From Chitinophaga niastensis (GTDB lineage Bacteria > Bacteroidota > Bacteroidia > Chitinophagales > Chitinophagaceae): a DNA stretch of 64,000 nt. Shown one piece after another: positions 17,001 through 23,588 of the stretch; the stretch's first letter is position 1; each line of letters opens with the position of its first letter. The DNA lies in contig NZ_PYAW01000001.1 in the NCBI RefSeq assembly GCF_003014755.1, forward strand, positions 1,736,001 through 1,800,000, read 5' to 3'. The notes beneath the pieces were generated by a model. The model was not told the origin of the DNA. It made no database searches and worked only from the letters and a program-made list of their open reading frames with translations. Made by a program: the position numbers and the translations under genes.

Positions 17001-18353
17001 TATATAGACAGTACCAAGATTTTGGGTATGAACTGGGCTTCTATGGCTCCGGGGCTGCCTTTTGTATTTGGCTATCAGCCCGATAGGAAGTGGTTGGATA
17101 ATTTTGCCAAAAAAGGCCTGATTACACCAGATACGCTTTTTAACGTACAGGCGCAACAGCAGTTCACGCAAAGATGGGATGCACAAGCCCAGCTGGAGCC
17201 GTTTAATGATCTGCGTATAGATTTGAACATGACCAAGTCGTTTACCAAAACACATACGGAATTGTTTAAAAATCTGACGGATCCATCGGATTTCCAGCAC
17301 CTGAGTCCATATGATGCCGGGGGCTTTGAAATTACTTATATCGCTATCAAAACAATGTTTGGACAGATTAATACCAAAGACGGTATTTCTCAGACCTTCC
17401 GCAATTTTGAAGCATATCGTAATACCATTTCTCAAAGACTGGGAACCGCCAACCCATACAATAATCAGCCAGGCGTTCCTGTTAATGATCCTAAAGATCC
17501 TGCGTATCGTTACGGTTATACCCGATATGCACAGGACGTGCTGATACCTGCCTTCCTGGCGGCTTACACGGGTAAGAGTCCGGATAAGATAGGATTGTTG
17601 AAAGAAGGAAATGGTAATGTAAGAAGTAATCCTTTCAGTAATTTCATCCCGAAACCTAACTGGCGCCTTACTTACAACGGATTAACCAAACTGGAGCCGT
17701 TCCACTCTTTCCTGACGAATTTTACCATTACACATGCATATACCGGTACATTGAGCATGAACTCTTATAATACATCTATGTATTTTGAAGATCCGCGCCT
17801 GACAGGTTTCCCGGCATTCAGAGATACAGTATCCGGTAATTATTTCCCTTATTTCCTGGTGCCTAACCTCACCCTCACAGAGTCGTTTTCACCACTGCTG
17901 GGGGTGGATCTGACATTTGTCAATAGTTTTAATGCACGGGTAGAATTCAGGAAAAGCCGTTCACTTAGTTTGAGCCTTATTGATTACCAGCTGACAGAAT
18001 TACGTTCCAGCGAAATCATTATAGGCGCGGGCTATCGGGTAAGAGGTATTCAGCTGCCTTTTGCACTCAATAAAAACGGCAACAAAAAACTACAGAATGA
18101 TATGAACTTCCGGCTGGACCTGAGCTTCCGGGATGATAAAACGGCCAATAACCGACTGGATGCAGACCTGGTTATTCCTACCAGTGGGCAAAAAGTAGTG
18201 GGCATTGCGCCGTCCATTGACTATGTTGTTAATAACCGCCTCAACCTCCGGTTCTTCTATGACCGAAGGCAGACGATACCGGTCATCTCCACAGCGTATC
18301 CTATTACGAGTACGCGGGGAGGTATTACTTTCCGATTTGTATTATCACAATAA
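11064..18353 (+). CDS. sprA: SprA/Sov, type IX secretion outer-membrane translocon
   Basis: The giant beta-barrel pore through which T9SS cargo crosses the outer membrane, required for gliding and secretion in Bacteroidota. The 2429 residues match the family size. An N-terminal hydrophobic segment (AFAVLAIVSFIIVDTA) serves as signal, and the repeated beta-rich blocks (NFDMGINMNVVGKIGDKLK, GTAYIDDFEG, NTMVGLDANY) and the closing GGITFRFVLSQ are characteristic. No ATG fits; TTG at 11064 is the best start, although the frame is open back to the ruvA stop. An Asn/Gln-rich linker is encoded at about 16800-16890. Two type-B cargo genes lie within 10 kb. Confidence 0.93.
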   Translation: MARKTFYGAFAVLAIVSFIIVDTAARDRSGNLKLSKKKSWEPDTTITGQTKIDTTGKKDTLKYPLQDRRGPNITDPASRNAIDLKDPANINKTVEYDPVTKQYTVTEKIGSQYYRNPTYMNFDEFYKLQTKQSEQDYWQKRASALGNLNQRSNGPALYNGNNLFDRIFGGSKVDIRPQGSLDLTFGYQGQNIKNPVLVEQARKNGGFNFDMGINMNVVGKIGDKLKLITNYNTQSQFDFENQVKLEYTGYNDEIIKKIEAGNVSFPLRSSLISGIQSLFGVKTQLQFGRLTVTSVLSNQKSQKQNLMLKGGTQVQDYNIRADEYEDNRHFLLAQYFRNQFNDAMSNLPVIKSLVNITRMEVWVTNKTGATTQTRDIVGLMDLAEHEPYNTTSIHVTSSSKLPDRATNDLYTNLIRDPASRNTGTVVSRLLGLGLQPVSEFEKIFARKLDSTEYTYNKQLGYISLIQQLQPDEVLAVAYQYTYNGRVYQVGEFSQDVPPDQNNSANQPILFLKLLKATSARPTLPIWKLMMKNIYATGGFQVNKEDFRMDVYYKDPGAEGRPPSDKRYIPDAKGDFAGAPIITILNLDRLNNQLDPQPDGVFDYVEGYTINSLTGKIMFPVLEPFAGGLKKAFGGDASLEKQYLYNVLYDSIKVVAQQFPQLNRYVIRGSYKSANSSEISLGGGITIPQGSVTVTAGGQQLRENVDFIIDYNLGKLKIINSGVLNSGVPINVQFENNALFGQQVRNYFGTRLDYIVNDKLSLGGTVVRMSERPYYQKVNYGEDPIKNTMVGLDANYASEWKGLSRFLDKLPNYTSTSPSHILFTGEVARLFPGHSKLINEPGSKQGTAYIDDFEGVKSGYDLKFPATSWALASTPKGARDASGRVLFPEAELNNVLEYGKNRAKLAWYIIEPTLQIPKSPNLPPGISADDQSDPRVRLVYQKEVFKNRSTDFGQSQLSTLDLAYYPTERGPYNFTNSPLAMDRNGRLARPQGKWGGIMRAIDNSDFETANIEYIEFWIQDPFIKQPTSSGGSLYFNLGNVSEDILKDSKKFFENGMPDPNQDPNKIDSSKWGRVPKFQQQITQAFDNDPNIRSYQDVGYDGLKSKDEAAFFKGYMDTLNMFFGGTPVMAQAIKDPSNDDYKHYRSADYDAARTNILGRYKNYSNPEGNSPVSDPNSQFSTAATNIPESEDLNRDGTMNETEEYFQYRVDLKPNMAVGSNFIVDKIDAAVDLPNGQKTTETWYQFKVPLNQYNNKIGNIPDFKSIRFMRMFLTNFNDSVVVRFAKLELVRNQWRRYMYELKPGDPIPLDQSTAFNSSAVNIEENSSRTPIPYVLPPGVVRQNTISTNNTTLQLNEQSLSIQVCNLKDGETRALYKTLNMDMRQYKKLQMYIHAEASGSATALKDGQIQAVIRIGSDFVSNYYEYRIPLKVTDWNGPKTAADIWPDRNNLDLVMSQLSALKQKRNMCDSCTPLLPYPAVPVADAYGNFMSVVGNPSLGDARTMMIGILNPKDDGQPRCAEVWLDELRLADFDEKGGYAALGRVDVQLSDLGTISVSGNMHTAGFGNIDQRVNERFRDNFLQYDAAANLDLGKLLPKKAGISIPVYAGYSQSASNPQYDPYDLDIKLKDKIALARNRQERDSIKKDAQDFTSIKSLNFTNVRKLNLGGGGKHHLWDIENFDISYSFSQILRHNPLIKNDQLTKHRGGMGYNYAGQPHYLEPFKKLIKSKTHWLDLIRDFNINYVPSILSFRADISRQFGATRIRNVGGDVKYQLPETYNKYFTFDRYYTLKWDFTRSINFEFNAVNNARIDEPNGRIDNSAKKDTVRHNFFKGGRSTNYMHNANFTYTLPMAKFPALSWTNIAFGYSTEYRWTGASQLAIYLGNAIENSQQKTLTAEFKFTELYNKSKYLRKINTRKPQNNNNSQNNNNNNNANKTAAANQAQQNQAAADEISPWVKGILKPLMMLKRVGFNYNENAGTRLPGYIDSTKILGMNWASMAPGLPFVFGYQPDRKWLDNFAKKGLITPDTLFNVQAQQQFTQRWDAQAQLEPFNDLRIDLNMTKSFTKTHTELFKNLTDPSDFQHLSPYDAGGFEITYIAIKTMFGQINTKDGISQTFRNFEAYRNTISQRLGTANPYNNQPGVPVNDPKDPAYRYGYTRYAQDVLIPAFLAAYTGKSPDKIGLLKEGNGNVRSNPFSNFIPKPNWRLTYNGLTKLEPFHSFLTNFTITHAYTGTLSMNSYNTSMYFEDPRLTGFPAFRDTVSGNYFPYFLVPNLTLTESFSPLLGVDLTFVNSFNARVEFRKSRSLSLSLIDYQLTELRSSEIIIGAGYRVRGIQLPFALNKNGNKKLQNDMNFRLDLSFRDDKTANNRLDADLVIPTSGQKVVGIAPSIDYVVNNRLNLRFFYDRRQTIPVISTAYPITSTRGGITFRFVLSQ
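16800..16893 (+). repeat. Asn/Gln-rich low-complexity linker within sprA
   Basis: AAT/AAC-rich codons encode runs of asparagine (SQNNNNNNNANK) followed by an Ala/Gln-rich stretch ending near QAAADE. It lies between two beta-barrel-like blocks and is probably a flexible extracellular or periplasmic loop; slippage at the AAT/AAC codons could make its length variable between strains. Confidence 0.7.
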
Positions 18354-18361
18354 ACAATATG

Positions 18362-18389
18362 AATCCCGGAGTTATCCGGGATTTTTTTT
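18362..18389 (+). terminator. Rho-independent terminator of sprA
   Basis: A 9-bp perfect stem (AATCCCGGA at 18362-18370, TCCGGGATT at 18375-18383) with a GTTA loop is followed by a run of eight T. It starts eight bases after the sprA stop. Its T-run overlaps the -33 region of the next operon. Confidence 0.85.
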
Positions 18390-18411
18390 GCGCAGGATAA
18401 TTTCAACTCCT

Positions 18412-18419
18412 TACCTTTG
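18412..18419 (+). promoter_or_regulatory. -7 element of the Cys-rich/TonB receptor operon
   Basis: TACCTTTG matches TAnnTTTG perfectly. A TTG at 18388-18390 (end of the sprA terminator) gives a 21-base spacer, two longer than ideal. The next start codon (GTG at 18439) is 20 bases downstream. Confidence 0.45.
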
Positions 18420-18438
18420 CGCCGATAAAAGTGGTTGT

Positions 18439-18810
18439 GTGAAATATTTTCTTATCATATGCATCTTCATAGGTCTTTTGCTGCAGAATTTCAGCAGGAG
18501 CCTGATTGTTATGCAGTTTCGCGCCAACCAATCATACATTGCACAAGTGCTTTGCGAAAACAAAAACAAGCCTGAAATGCACTGTAATGGGAGGTGTCAC
18601 CTCAAAAAAGAACTGGATCGGGACGCGCAACAGGAAAAAAACAACAATACCAGCAAGGATAAATATGAGGTAATGTTTGTAGATGCCCTCCATATTTTCC
18701 ACACTGCACCCCCTGCTGATCAAATTACTTTCACTGTTTTTTATAAAGATCCTAACCTGGATACTTTCGTATTCTCCATCTTCCATCCGCCACAGTCAAT
18801 GGTTAGCTAA
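18439..18810 (+). CDS. Cys-rich small exported protein upstream of a TonB receptor
   Basis: A 123-residue protein if started at GTG 18439, which places a hydrophobic export segment (YFLIICIFIGLLLQNFSRSL) at the N terminus. The body contains MQFRANQSYIAQVLCENKNK followed by a CNGRCHLKKEL cluster, a Cys pattern (CENKxKPxMHCNGxCxL) recurrent in small Bacteroidota proteins encoded next to TonB-dependent receptors. Three cysteines and histidines close together suggest metal binding. It is followed 66 bases later by the receptor on the same strand. Codons upstream of the GTG in the same frame are a shadow of sprA. The biochemical function is unknown. Confidence 0.7.
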   Translation: MKYFLIICIFIGLLLQNFSRSLIVMQFRANQSYIAQVLCENKNKPEMHCNGRCHLKKELDRDAQQEKNNNTSKDKYEVMFVDALHIFHTAPPADQITFTVFYKDPNLDTFVFSIFHPPQSMVS

Positions 18811-18876
18811 GTTTTATCCTTCTTATACTACCTGACTAACCCTGCCCGCACTGTGGGCAGCAAACCATTATGATAC

Positions 18877-21159
18877 ATGAAACAATGTTGTTTACTCATC
18901 ATTGCGAGCATGGCTGTATGCAACAGTTATGCCCAGCAAATGCATGGGCGTGTGGCAGATGCCCAAACAAAAGAAGCCCTGCCAGGCGTTAATGTGAGAT
19001 TATTACATGCAGCAAGCGGCTGTAATACCAATATACAGGGGAAATACGAATTATCTGCAACGGCAACAGATACTATAGAAATATCTTATATCGGTTATAT
19101 AACAAAACAGATAGCTGTAAATGCAGCAGAGAAAACACGGGTAATCTATCTGCAACAAAAAGCTACCAATCTGAATGAAATAATTGTATCCTCCTCGCGT
19201 GATAAGCAGCGCCGCACAGAGGCGCCCATTGCTATTAGTACGATATCTCCACAAACTTTGCAGGATACCAAAGCCACTACACTGGACCAGGTGCTGAATA
19301 AGGTAAGTGGTGTGTACATGGTTGATCTGGGCAATGAGCAACATACTATGGCTATCCGGCAACCTATTGGTTATAAGAGCTTATTTCTTTACCTGGAAGA
19401 TGGGATACCTATCCGTACCATCGGTGATTTTAACCATAATGCGCTGATAGAAATTAACATGGCCGCCCTGAAAAATATAGAAGTGATCCGGGGACCGGCG
19501 TCTTCTCTATATGGCAGCGAAGCAGTAGGCGGCGCGGTGAATTTTATCACTGCATCTCCTACCTTGGTACCTACCGCCAAAGTACAGCTGGAAGGCAGCA
19601 ATTGGGGATATAAACGGGCTGATTTCAGTGTATCCAACACCGTTAAGAAAGTAGGTTTTGCAGTAAGTGGTTATTACGCCAACCAAAGTAATGGCTACAT
19701 GGATCACAGCGATTTTCACAAACTGGCACTTACCGCCAAAATTGATTATCAGATCAACGAAAAAAATAAATGGACCAACGCTGCTACGCTGATCAACTAT
19801 AAAACAGATCAAACCGGTGGCCTTGATAGTGCGCACTTCTTCGCTAAAGACTATCGCAATTTCCAGACATTCAGCTACCGGGAAGTAAAAGCACTGCGCG
19901 TACGCAGTACGCTGGACCATGAGTGGAACAGCAGTAACCACACTACTTTTACGGCATTTTTCCGGAATAATACCATCGGACAAAATCCTTTTTATGCCAT
20001 TAAAGATATCAGGGGTACACAAAAAGCAAACGGACAAATTAACAGCGACGGATTTAATAGTTACGGCATTATTGTACAGCATAAAAAGCAGTTTAACTGG
20101 AAACAGGCGGCGCTGATAGCAGGTGTGAGCGCAGATTACAGCCCGGCTAGCTATCTTGCTAATTATATTGATATCACAAAAGATGCAGCTGGTTATTATG
20201 CCAGCTACCGGCAAACAGATTCTACTTTAACAGATTATCATGTAGGCTTGGTTAACAGTGCCGTATACACGCAATTTGAATTTTCTCCGCTGGAAAAAAT
20301 AAGAGTGGTGGCGGCATTGCGCTACGACCGGATGGATTATAATTTTGATAATCATCTCACACCCTCTGCTTACACCGGTGCACCCAGTGAACGAAATAAT
20401 TTTAATGCTTTCACACCTAAGCTGGGCCTTACTTACAACCTGGGTAATAACCGTGGTTTGTATGCCAATTACAGCGTAGGGTTTGCACCACCTAATATTT
20501 CAGAACTATATACCGGTGTAAAGGTTCCCGTGCTGAAATCGGCTACGTACCAGAATTATGAAGCCGGTGGCTGGTTTGGGTTTGATCATAACAATGGTTA
20601 TGTAGATATGAGTATCTATGAAATGAAAGGAAGCAATGAAATTGTGAGTGTGAGAAATGCAGATGGTGTATATGAAAACCGCAATACCGGTGCAACCACG
20701 CATCGTGGTGTAGAATGGAATGCAAAGTATACACCATTGCGCAGCATTTTTGTCCGCACCAGTGGCACTTATGCAGAACATATCTTCAACGCTTATACGG
20801 ATGGCAATAAAGTGTATAACAATAACCAGATGAATGGGGCGCCTAAATGGATCAGCAATACAGAGGTTACCTGGAAACCATTATGTTTAAAGGGTTTCAG
20901 GCTCGGAGCAGAGTGGCAGCACATTGGTAAATATTATATGGATGCTGCTAATACCTCGCTTTATAATGGCTACGATTTATTTAATGTGCGGGCTGGTTAT
21001 GCGTTTAGAAGTGTTGAATGCTGGGTTAACTGCATGAATGCAGGCGATCAGTTGTATGCTACTACGGCGGAAAAATCGGCCTATGGTAAAACGTATCGTG
21101 TAGGGCCACGTCAGACTTTCAATTTTGGAGTGGCTTATACATTTACAGGTAAAAAATAA
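18877..21159 (+). CDS. TonB-dependent outer-membrane receptor
   Basis: A 760-residue outer-membrane active transporter. Order: signal peptide (MKQCCLLIIASMAVCNSYAQ), a CarboxypepD-like beta-sandwich (GRVADAQTKEALPGVNVRLL), a plug domain (TLDQVLNKVSGVYM, ending with the classic IEVIRGPASSLYGSEAVGGA), and a 22-strand barrel ending in the aromatic C terminus FNFGVAYTFTGKK. The size and single SusC-free context argue for metal-chelate or cofactor uptake rather than glycan uptake. Flanking genes encode a Cys-rich exported protein and an Asp-box lipoprotein with a CQCC motif, so I infer transport of a metal such as copper or of a metal complex; this is not proven by sequence. Confidence 0.92.
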   Translation: MKQCCLLIIASMAVCNSYAQQMHGRVADAQTKEALPGVNVRLLHAASGCNTNIQGKYELSATATDTIEISYIGYITKQIAVNAAEKTRVIYLQQKATNLNEIIVSSSRDKQRRTEAPIAISTISPQTLQDTKATTLDQVLNKVSGVYMVDLGNEQHTMAIRQPIGYKSLFLYLEDGIPIRTIGDFNHNALIEINMAALKNIEVIRGPASSLYGSEAVGGAVNFITASPTLVPTAKVQLEGSNWGYKRADFSVSNTVKKVGFAVSGYYANQSNGYMDHSDFHKLALTAKIDYQINEKNKWTNAATLINYKTDQTGGLDSAHFFAKDYRNFQTFSYREVKALRVRSTLDHEWNSSNHTTFTAFFRNNTIGQNPFYAIKDIRGTQKANGQINSDGFNSYGIIVQHKKQFNWKQAALIAGVSADYSPASYLANYIDITKDAAGYYASYRQTDSTLTDYHVGLVNSAVYTQFEFSPLEKIRVVAALRYDRMDYNFDNHLTPSAYTGAPSERNNFNAFTPKLGLTYNLGNNRGLYANYSVGFAPPNISELYTGVKVPVLKSATYQNYEAGGWFGFDHNNGYVDMSIYEMKGSNEIVSVRNADGVYENRNTGATTHRGVEWNAKYTPLRSIFVRTSGTYAEHIFNAYTDGNKVYNNNQMNGAPKWISNTEVTWKPLCLKGFRLGAEWQHIGKYYMDAANTSLYNGYDLFNVRAGYAFRSVECWVNCMNAGDQLYATTAEKSAYGKTYRVGPRQTFNFGVAYTFTGKK

Positions 21160-21163
21160 CAGG

Positions 21164-22378
21164 ATGAAGCAAGTTGTTATACTGATGATGATATTTACGT
21201 TAGGCTGCCACCGGAGCAATATACAGCCTGGTATGGAGATCGTACTATCACATGCAGGAAAGGATGCATCCTGTCCGTTTATTACAAAGGACGCCACAGA
21301 TAATGTGGTGATCAGTTGGGTGGAAAAAGATACGGCTGCCACTACCGGAATGATGTATTACGCAGTATCTAACGATAACGGGCATACGTTTTCTGCACCG
21401 GTAAATATTCCTGTTACAGCGGGCGTATATCCACATGATGAAAACCTGCCTAAACTGTTGTTTAAGCCTGGTGGGGAAGTGATAGCGCTTTTTGGTGTAG
21501 AAGCAAATGATCCGCGTAATAAATATGCCGGTAAAGTGATGTATGCACAATCATTTGACAATGGCCGGTCCTGGCAGGATGCAGTGCCGTTGGTAACAGA
21601 TACTGCCGGCTATGATCAGCGTTATTTTGATATGGCGCTGTTGCCCAATGGCGAGGCTGCAGCTATATGGCTCGACAACCGCAAGAATACCAACGCGGAA
21701 GGATCTACATTGTATTTTGCAGTAACAGCTGGTAAGTCAGGTTTTAAGCAGGCAATGCCCGTTGCAGGAACAGTGTGCCAGTGTTGTCGTACCAAAATGT
21801 ATGTAGCTGCCAATGGTGATATCCACGTAGCCTACCGCGATATCATCAATGATTCTATCCGTGATATGGTACACCAGGTATCTGTTGATGGTGGCAAAAC
21901 ATTTTCCGCACCGGTGCGTATCAGTGCAGATAACTGGGTAGTGAATGGTTGTCCGCATACAGGACCTGCGCTTACAGCCAACAGCCAGGGATTACATTTT
22001 GCCTGGTTTACTATGGGGAGTGGACAGGGTGTTTTTTACTGCCGTTCAATAGATAACGGGCACACCTATACGCAGAAAGAGTTGCTGAGTAAGGTCCTCA
22101 TGGCAAAACATCCGCAAATAGTAACCACAACCGGTGATCAGGTGATGATCGTATGGGATGAACCGGTAAAATGGAAACAGGACTTCAATAGCAGGATAGG
22201 CTTTCAGTATAAGGCAGCGGATGGTAAGACGATACAGGCTGGTATGCTCACCACTGATAGCAGCTATGCTAATTATCCGGTAATAGGTGCACTGAAAAGT
22301 AAAGAAACGCTGGTTGCTTATAAAAGAAGGACCGGTAATGTGGGAGCTGTGGTGTATCAGTTAGTGCAGCTGCCATAG
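21164..22378 (+). CDS. Asp-box (sialidase-fold) lipoprotein
   Basis: A 404-residue lipoprotein. The ATG at 21164 gives a lipobox (MIFTLGC), anchoring it to the membrane. At least four Asp-box motifs (SNDNGHTF, SFDNGRSW, SVDGGKTF, SIDNGHTY) show a six-bladed sialidase-type propeller. Blade three carries a distinctive CQCCRTK cluster. The catalytic arginine triad of true sialidases is not obvious, so annotation as exo-sialidase would be misleading. It follows the TonB receptor after only four bases, so the two are co-translated. A surface binding protein that passes ligand to the receptor is my inference; CQCC suggests metal or redox chemistry. Confidence 0.8.
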   Translation: MKQVVILMMIFTLGCHRSNIQPGMEIVLSHAGKDASCPFITKDATDNVVISWVEKDTAATTGMMYYAVSNDNGHTFSAPVNIPVTAGVYPHDENLPKLLFKPGGEVIALFGVEANDPRNKYAGKVMYAQSFDNGRSWQDAVPLVTDTAGYDQRYFDMALLPNGEAAAIWLDNRKNTNAEGSTLYFAVTAGKSGFKQAMPVAGTVCQCCRTKMYVAANGDIHVAYRDIINDSIRDMVHQVSVDGGKTFSAPVRISADNWVVNGCPHTGPALTANSQGLHFAWFTMGSGQGVFYCRSIDNGHTYTQKELLSKVLMAKHPQIVTTTGDQVMIVWDEPVKWKQDFNSRIGFQYKAADGKTIQAGMLTTDSSYANYPVIGALKSKETLVAYKRRTGNVGAVVYQLVQLP

Positions 22379-22402
22379 TAGCTGGTCCTTACTGTCACTA
22401 AT

Positions 22403-22452
22403 ATTTTGGGGCATTTCATTGCTGTTATTACAACAATGAAATGCCCCAAAAT
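22403..22452. terminator. Hairpin ending the TonB receptor operon
   Basis: Perfect 19-bp arms (22403-22421 and 22434-22452; core GGGGCATTTCATTG) around a 12-base loop, 25 bases after the lipoprotein stop. AAAATT ends on both sides allow termination in both directions. Confidence 0.7.
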
Positions 22453-22493
22453 TCATAATGTTGACAGGATTTAGTCTGTCTGTAAAATCTTTT

Positions 22494-22655
22494 TCAACTG
22501 TAACCGAAAGAATAACCTTTTTGTCCGGCCCAATCTTTACGCGATGCCCATCGGCCGTAGTTGCCCTTTCTGGATCTGTCGAAATAGAGGCGCCACTGAT
22601 CTTTCCATGTTGGATAGTACAGGCGCAGCAAGTACATAGTTAGAAATGTAAGCAT
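22494..22655 (-). CDS. Putative 53-residue basic aromatic protein
   Basis: A short ORF (ATG at 22655, TGA at 22494) not recognised as any family. After a hydrophobic start MLTFLTMYLLRL it reads YYPTWKDQWRLYFDRSR, then KGNYGRWASRKDWAGQKG and YSFGYS: dense in Arg, Lys, Trp and Tyr with almost no low-complexity. The composition looks like a real secreted or nucleic-acid-binding peptide, and the competing frame across the same bases is unlike a protein. It could also be the 3' remnant of a longer decayed gene. It is preceded by an in-frame TGA and lies alone between convergent terminator and SDR gene. Confidence 0.35.
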   Translation of the reverse strand: MLTFLTMYLLRLYYPTWKDQWRLYFDRSRKGNYGRWASRKDWAGQKGYSFGYS

Positions 22656-22800
22656 AGGGATATGGTTTCATATTTGGATAGTCGTTAGTCTGTTGGCATT
22701 GGTATAAATTTTTTGCACAGGAAGGGATACTAATGCAAGAAAGATATAAATGTTTCACAAAATATAAACTATCATCAAAAAATGAAATCACATCATCGTG

Positions 22801-23556
22801 TTAATTTTTATCTATATAATATGCGTTGGCTTGTTGTAAAGGTGTCAGCACCAGGTCATTAATACAAACATGCGGTGGAAGGGAGGTGCAATAGTATACA
22901 ACGTCCGCTACATCCTGTGCACTCAGCGGAATAAAGCCTTTATAGAACTCTTTCGCCTTTGCCTCATCTCCTTTGAATCGCACCAGCGAAAACTCGGTTT
23001 CGGCAGCACCGGGATGGATGGCGGTTACCTTAATACGGTAAGGCAACAGATCAATGCGCATACCTTGCGAAATAGCATCCACAGCAGCTTTGGTGGCGCA
23101 ATATACATTGCCTTTGGCGTATACATGTTTGGCAGCAGTAGAACCAATGTTAATAATATGCCCGGTTGTACGTGCACGCATCCATGGAATAACCATGCGT
23201 GATACATACAACAACCCTTTCACATTCGTATCTATCATAGCATCCCAGTCGGCGGTACTACCTTCGTCAATGGTGTTTAATCCGGCTGCTAGACCGGCAT
23301 TGTTCACCAGTATATCAATATTTCTCCATTTCTCCGGAATAGCACCCAGCGCTGCTTTTACTTCTTCTTCCTTTCGTACATCAAAATTCAACGCCAGTAC
23401 ATTGATACCAAATTCCTGTGTTAACTGTGTCTGAAGTGCGTCCAGCCTGTCTTTGCGGCGACCGGTAATAATCACATCATAACCCTTACCGGCATACGTA
23501 GTTGCACATGCCTGGCCAAAACCGGCAGTTGCGCCGGTAATAAGAACAATACCCAT
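22801..23556 (-). CDS. SDR-family NADP-dependent oxidoreductase (YdfG-like)
   Basis: A 251-residue classical short-chain dehydrogenase. The cofactor site is VLITGATAGFGQA with GRRKDRL following strand two (NADP preference), the NNAG motif is present (ILVNNAGLAAG), and the catalytic Ser and YxxxK are in INIGSTAAKHVYAKGNVYCATKAA with the tyrosine at the family position. The order resembles 3-hydroxy acid dehydrogenase YdfG. The ATG at 23556 was chosen because the motif normally begins at residue 2-3; an in-frame GTG at 23592 overlaps the TGA of the upstream gene and could give coupled initiation. Substrate unknown. Confidence 0.9.
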   Translation of the reverse strand: MGIVLITGATAGFGQACATTYAGKGYDVIITGRRKDRLDALQTQLTQEFGINVLALNFDVRKEEEVKAALGAIPEKWRNIDILVNNAGLAAGLNTIDEGSTADWDAMIDTNVKGLLYVSRMVIPWMRARTTGHIINIGSTAAKHVYAKGNVYCATKAAVDAISQGMRIDLLPYRIKVTAIHPGAAETEFSLVRFKGDEAKAKEFYKGFIPLSAQDVADVVYYCTSLPPHVCINDLVLTPLQQANAYYIDKN

Positions 23557-23588
23557 GAGATGTAATTTTTCGTGCAATTTACTAAGGT

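Noticed and set aside
16908-17435. 175-codon ORF antisense to sprA
   Set aside because: Opposite a conserved SprA region; composition looks random.
18205-18438. N-terminal extension of the Cys-rich protein into the sprA end
   Set aside because: The extension overlaps the sprA 3' end, its terminator and the -7 box; the hydrophobic export segment begins only after GTG 18439.
19507-20214. Long antisense ORF (235 codons) across the TonB receptor
   Set aside because: It lies fully opposite a gene with clear family motifs, has no family features and a composition rich in Cys, Ile and Phe typical of shadow frames.
22537-22791. 84-codon ORF on the minus strand overlapping the small basic ORF
   Set aside because: Its residues beyond the middle are not protein-like, whereas the alternative frame gives a coherent Arg/Trp/Tyr-rich peptide.
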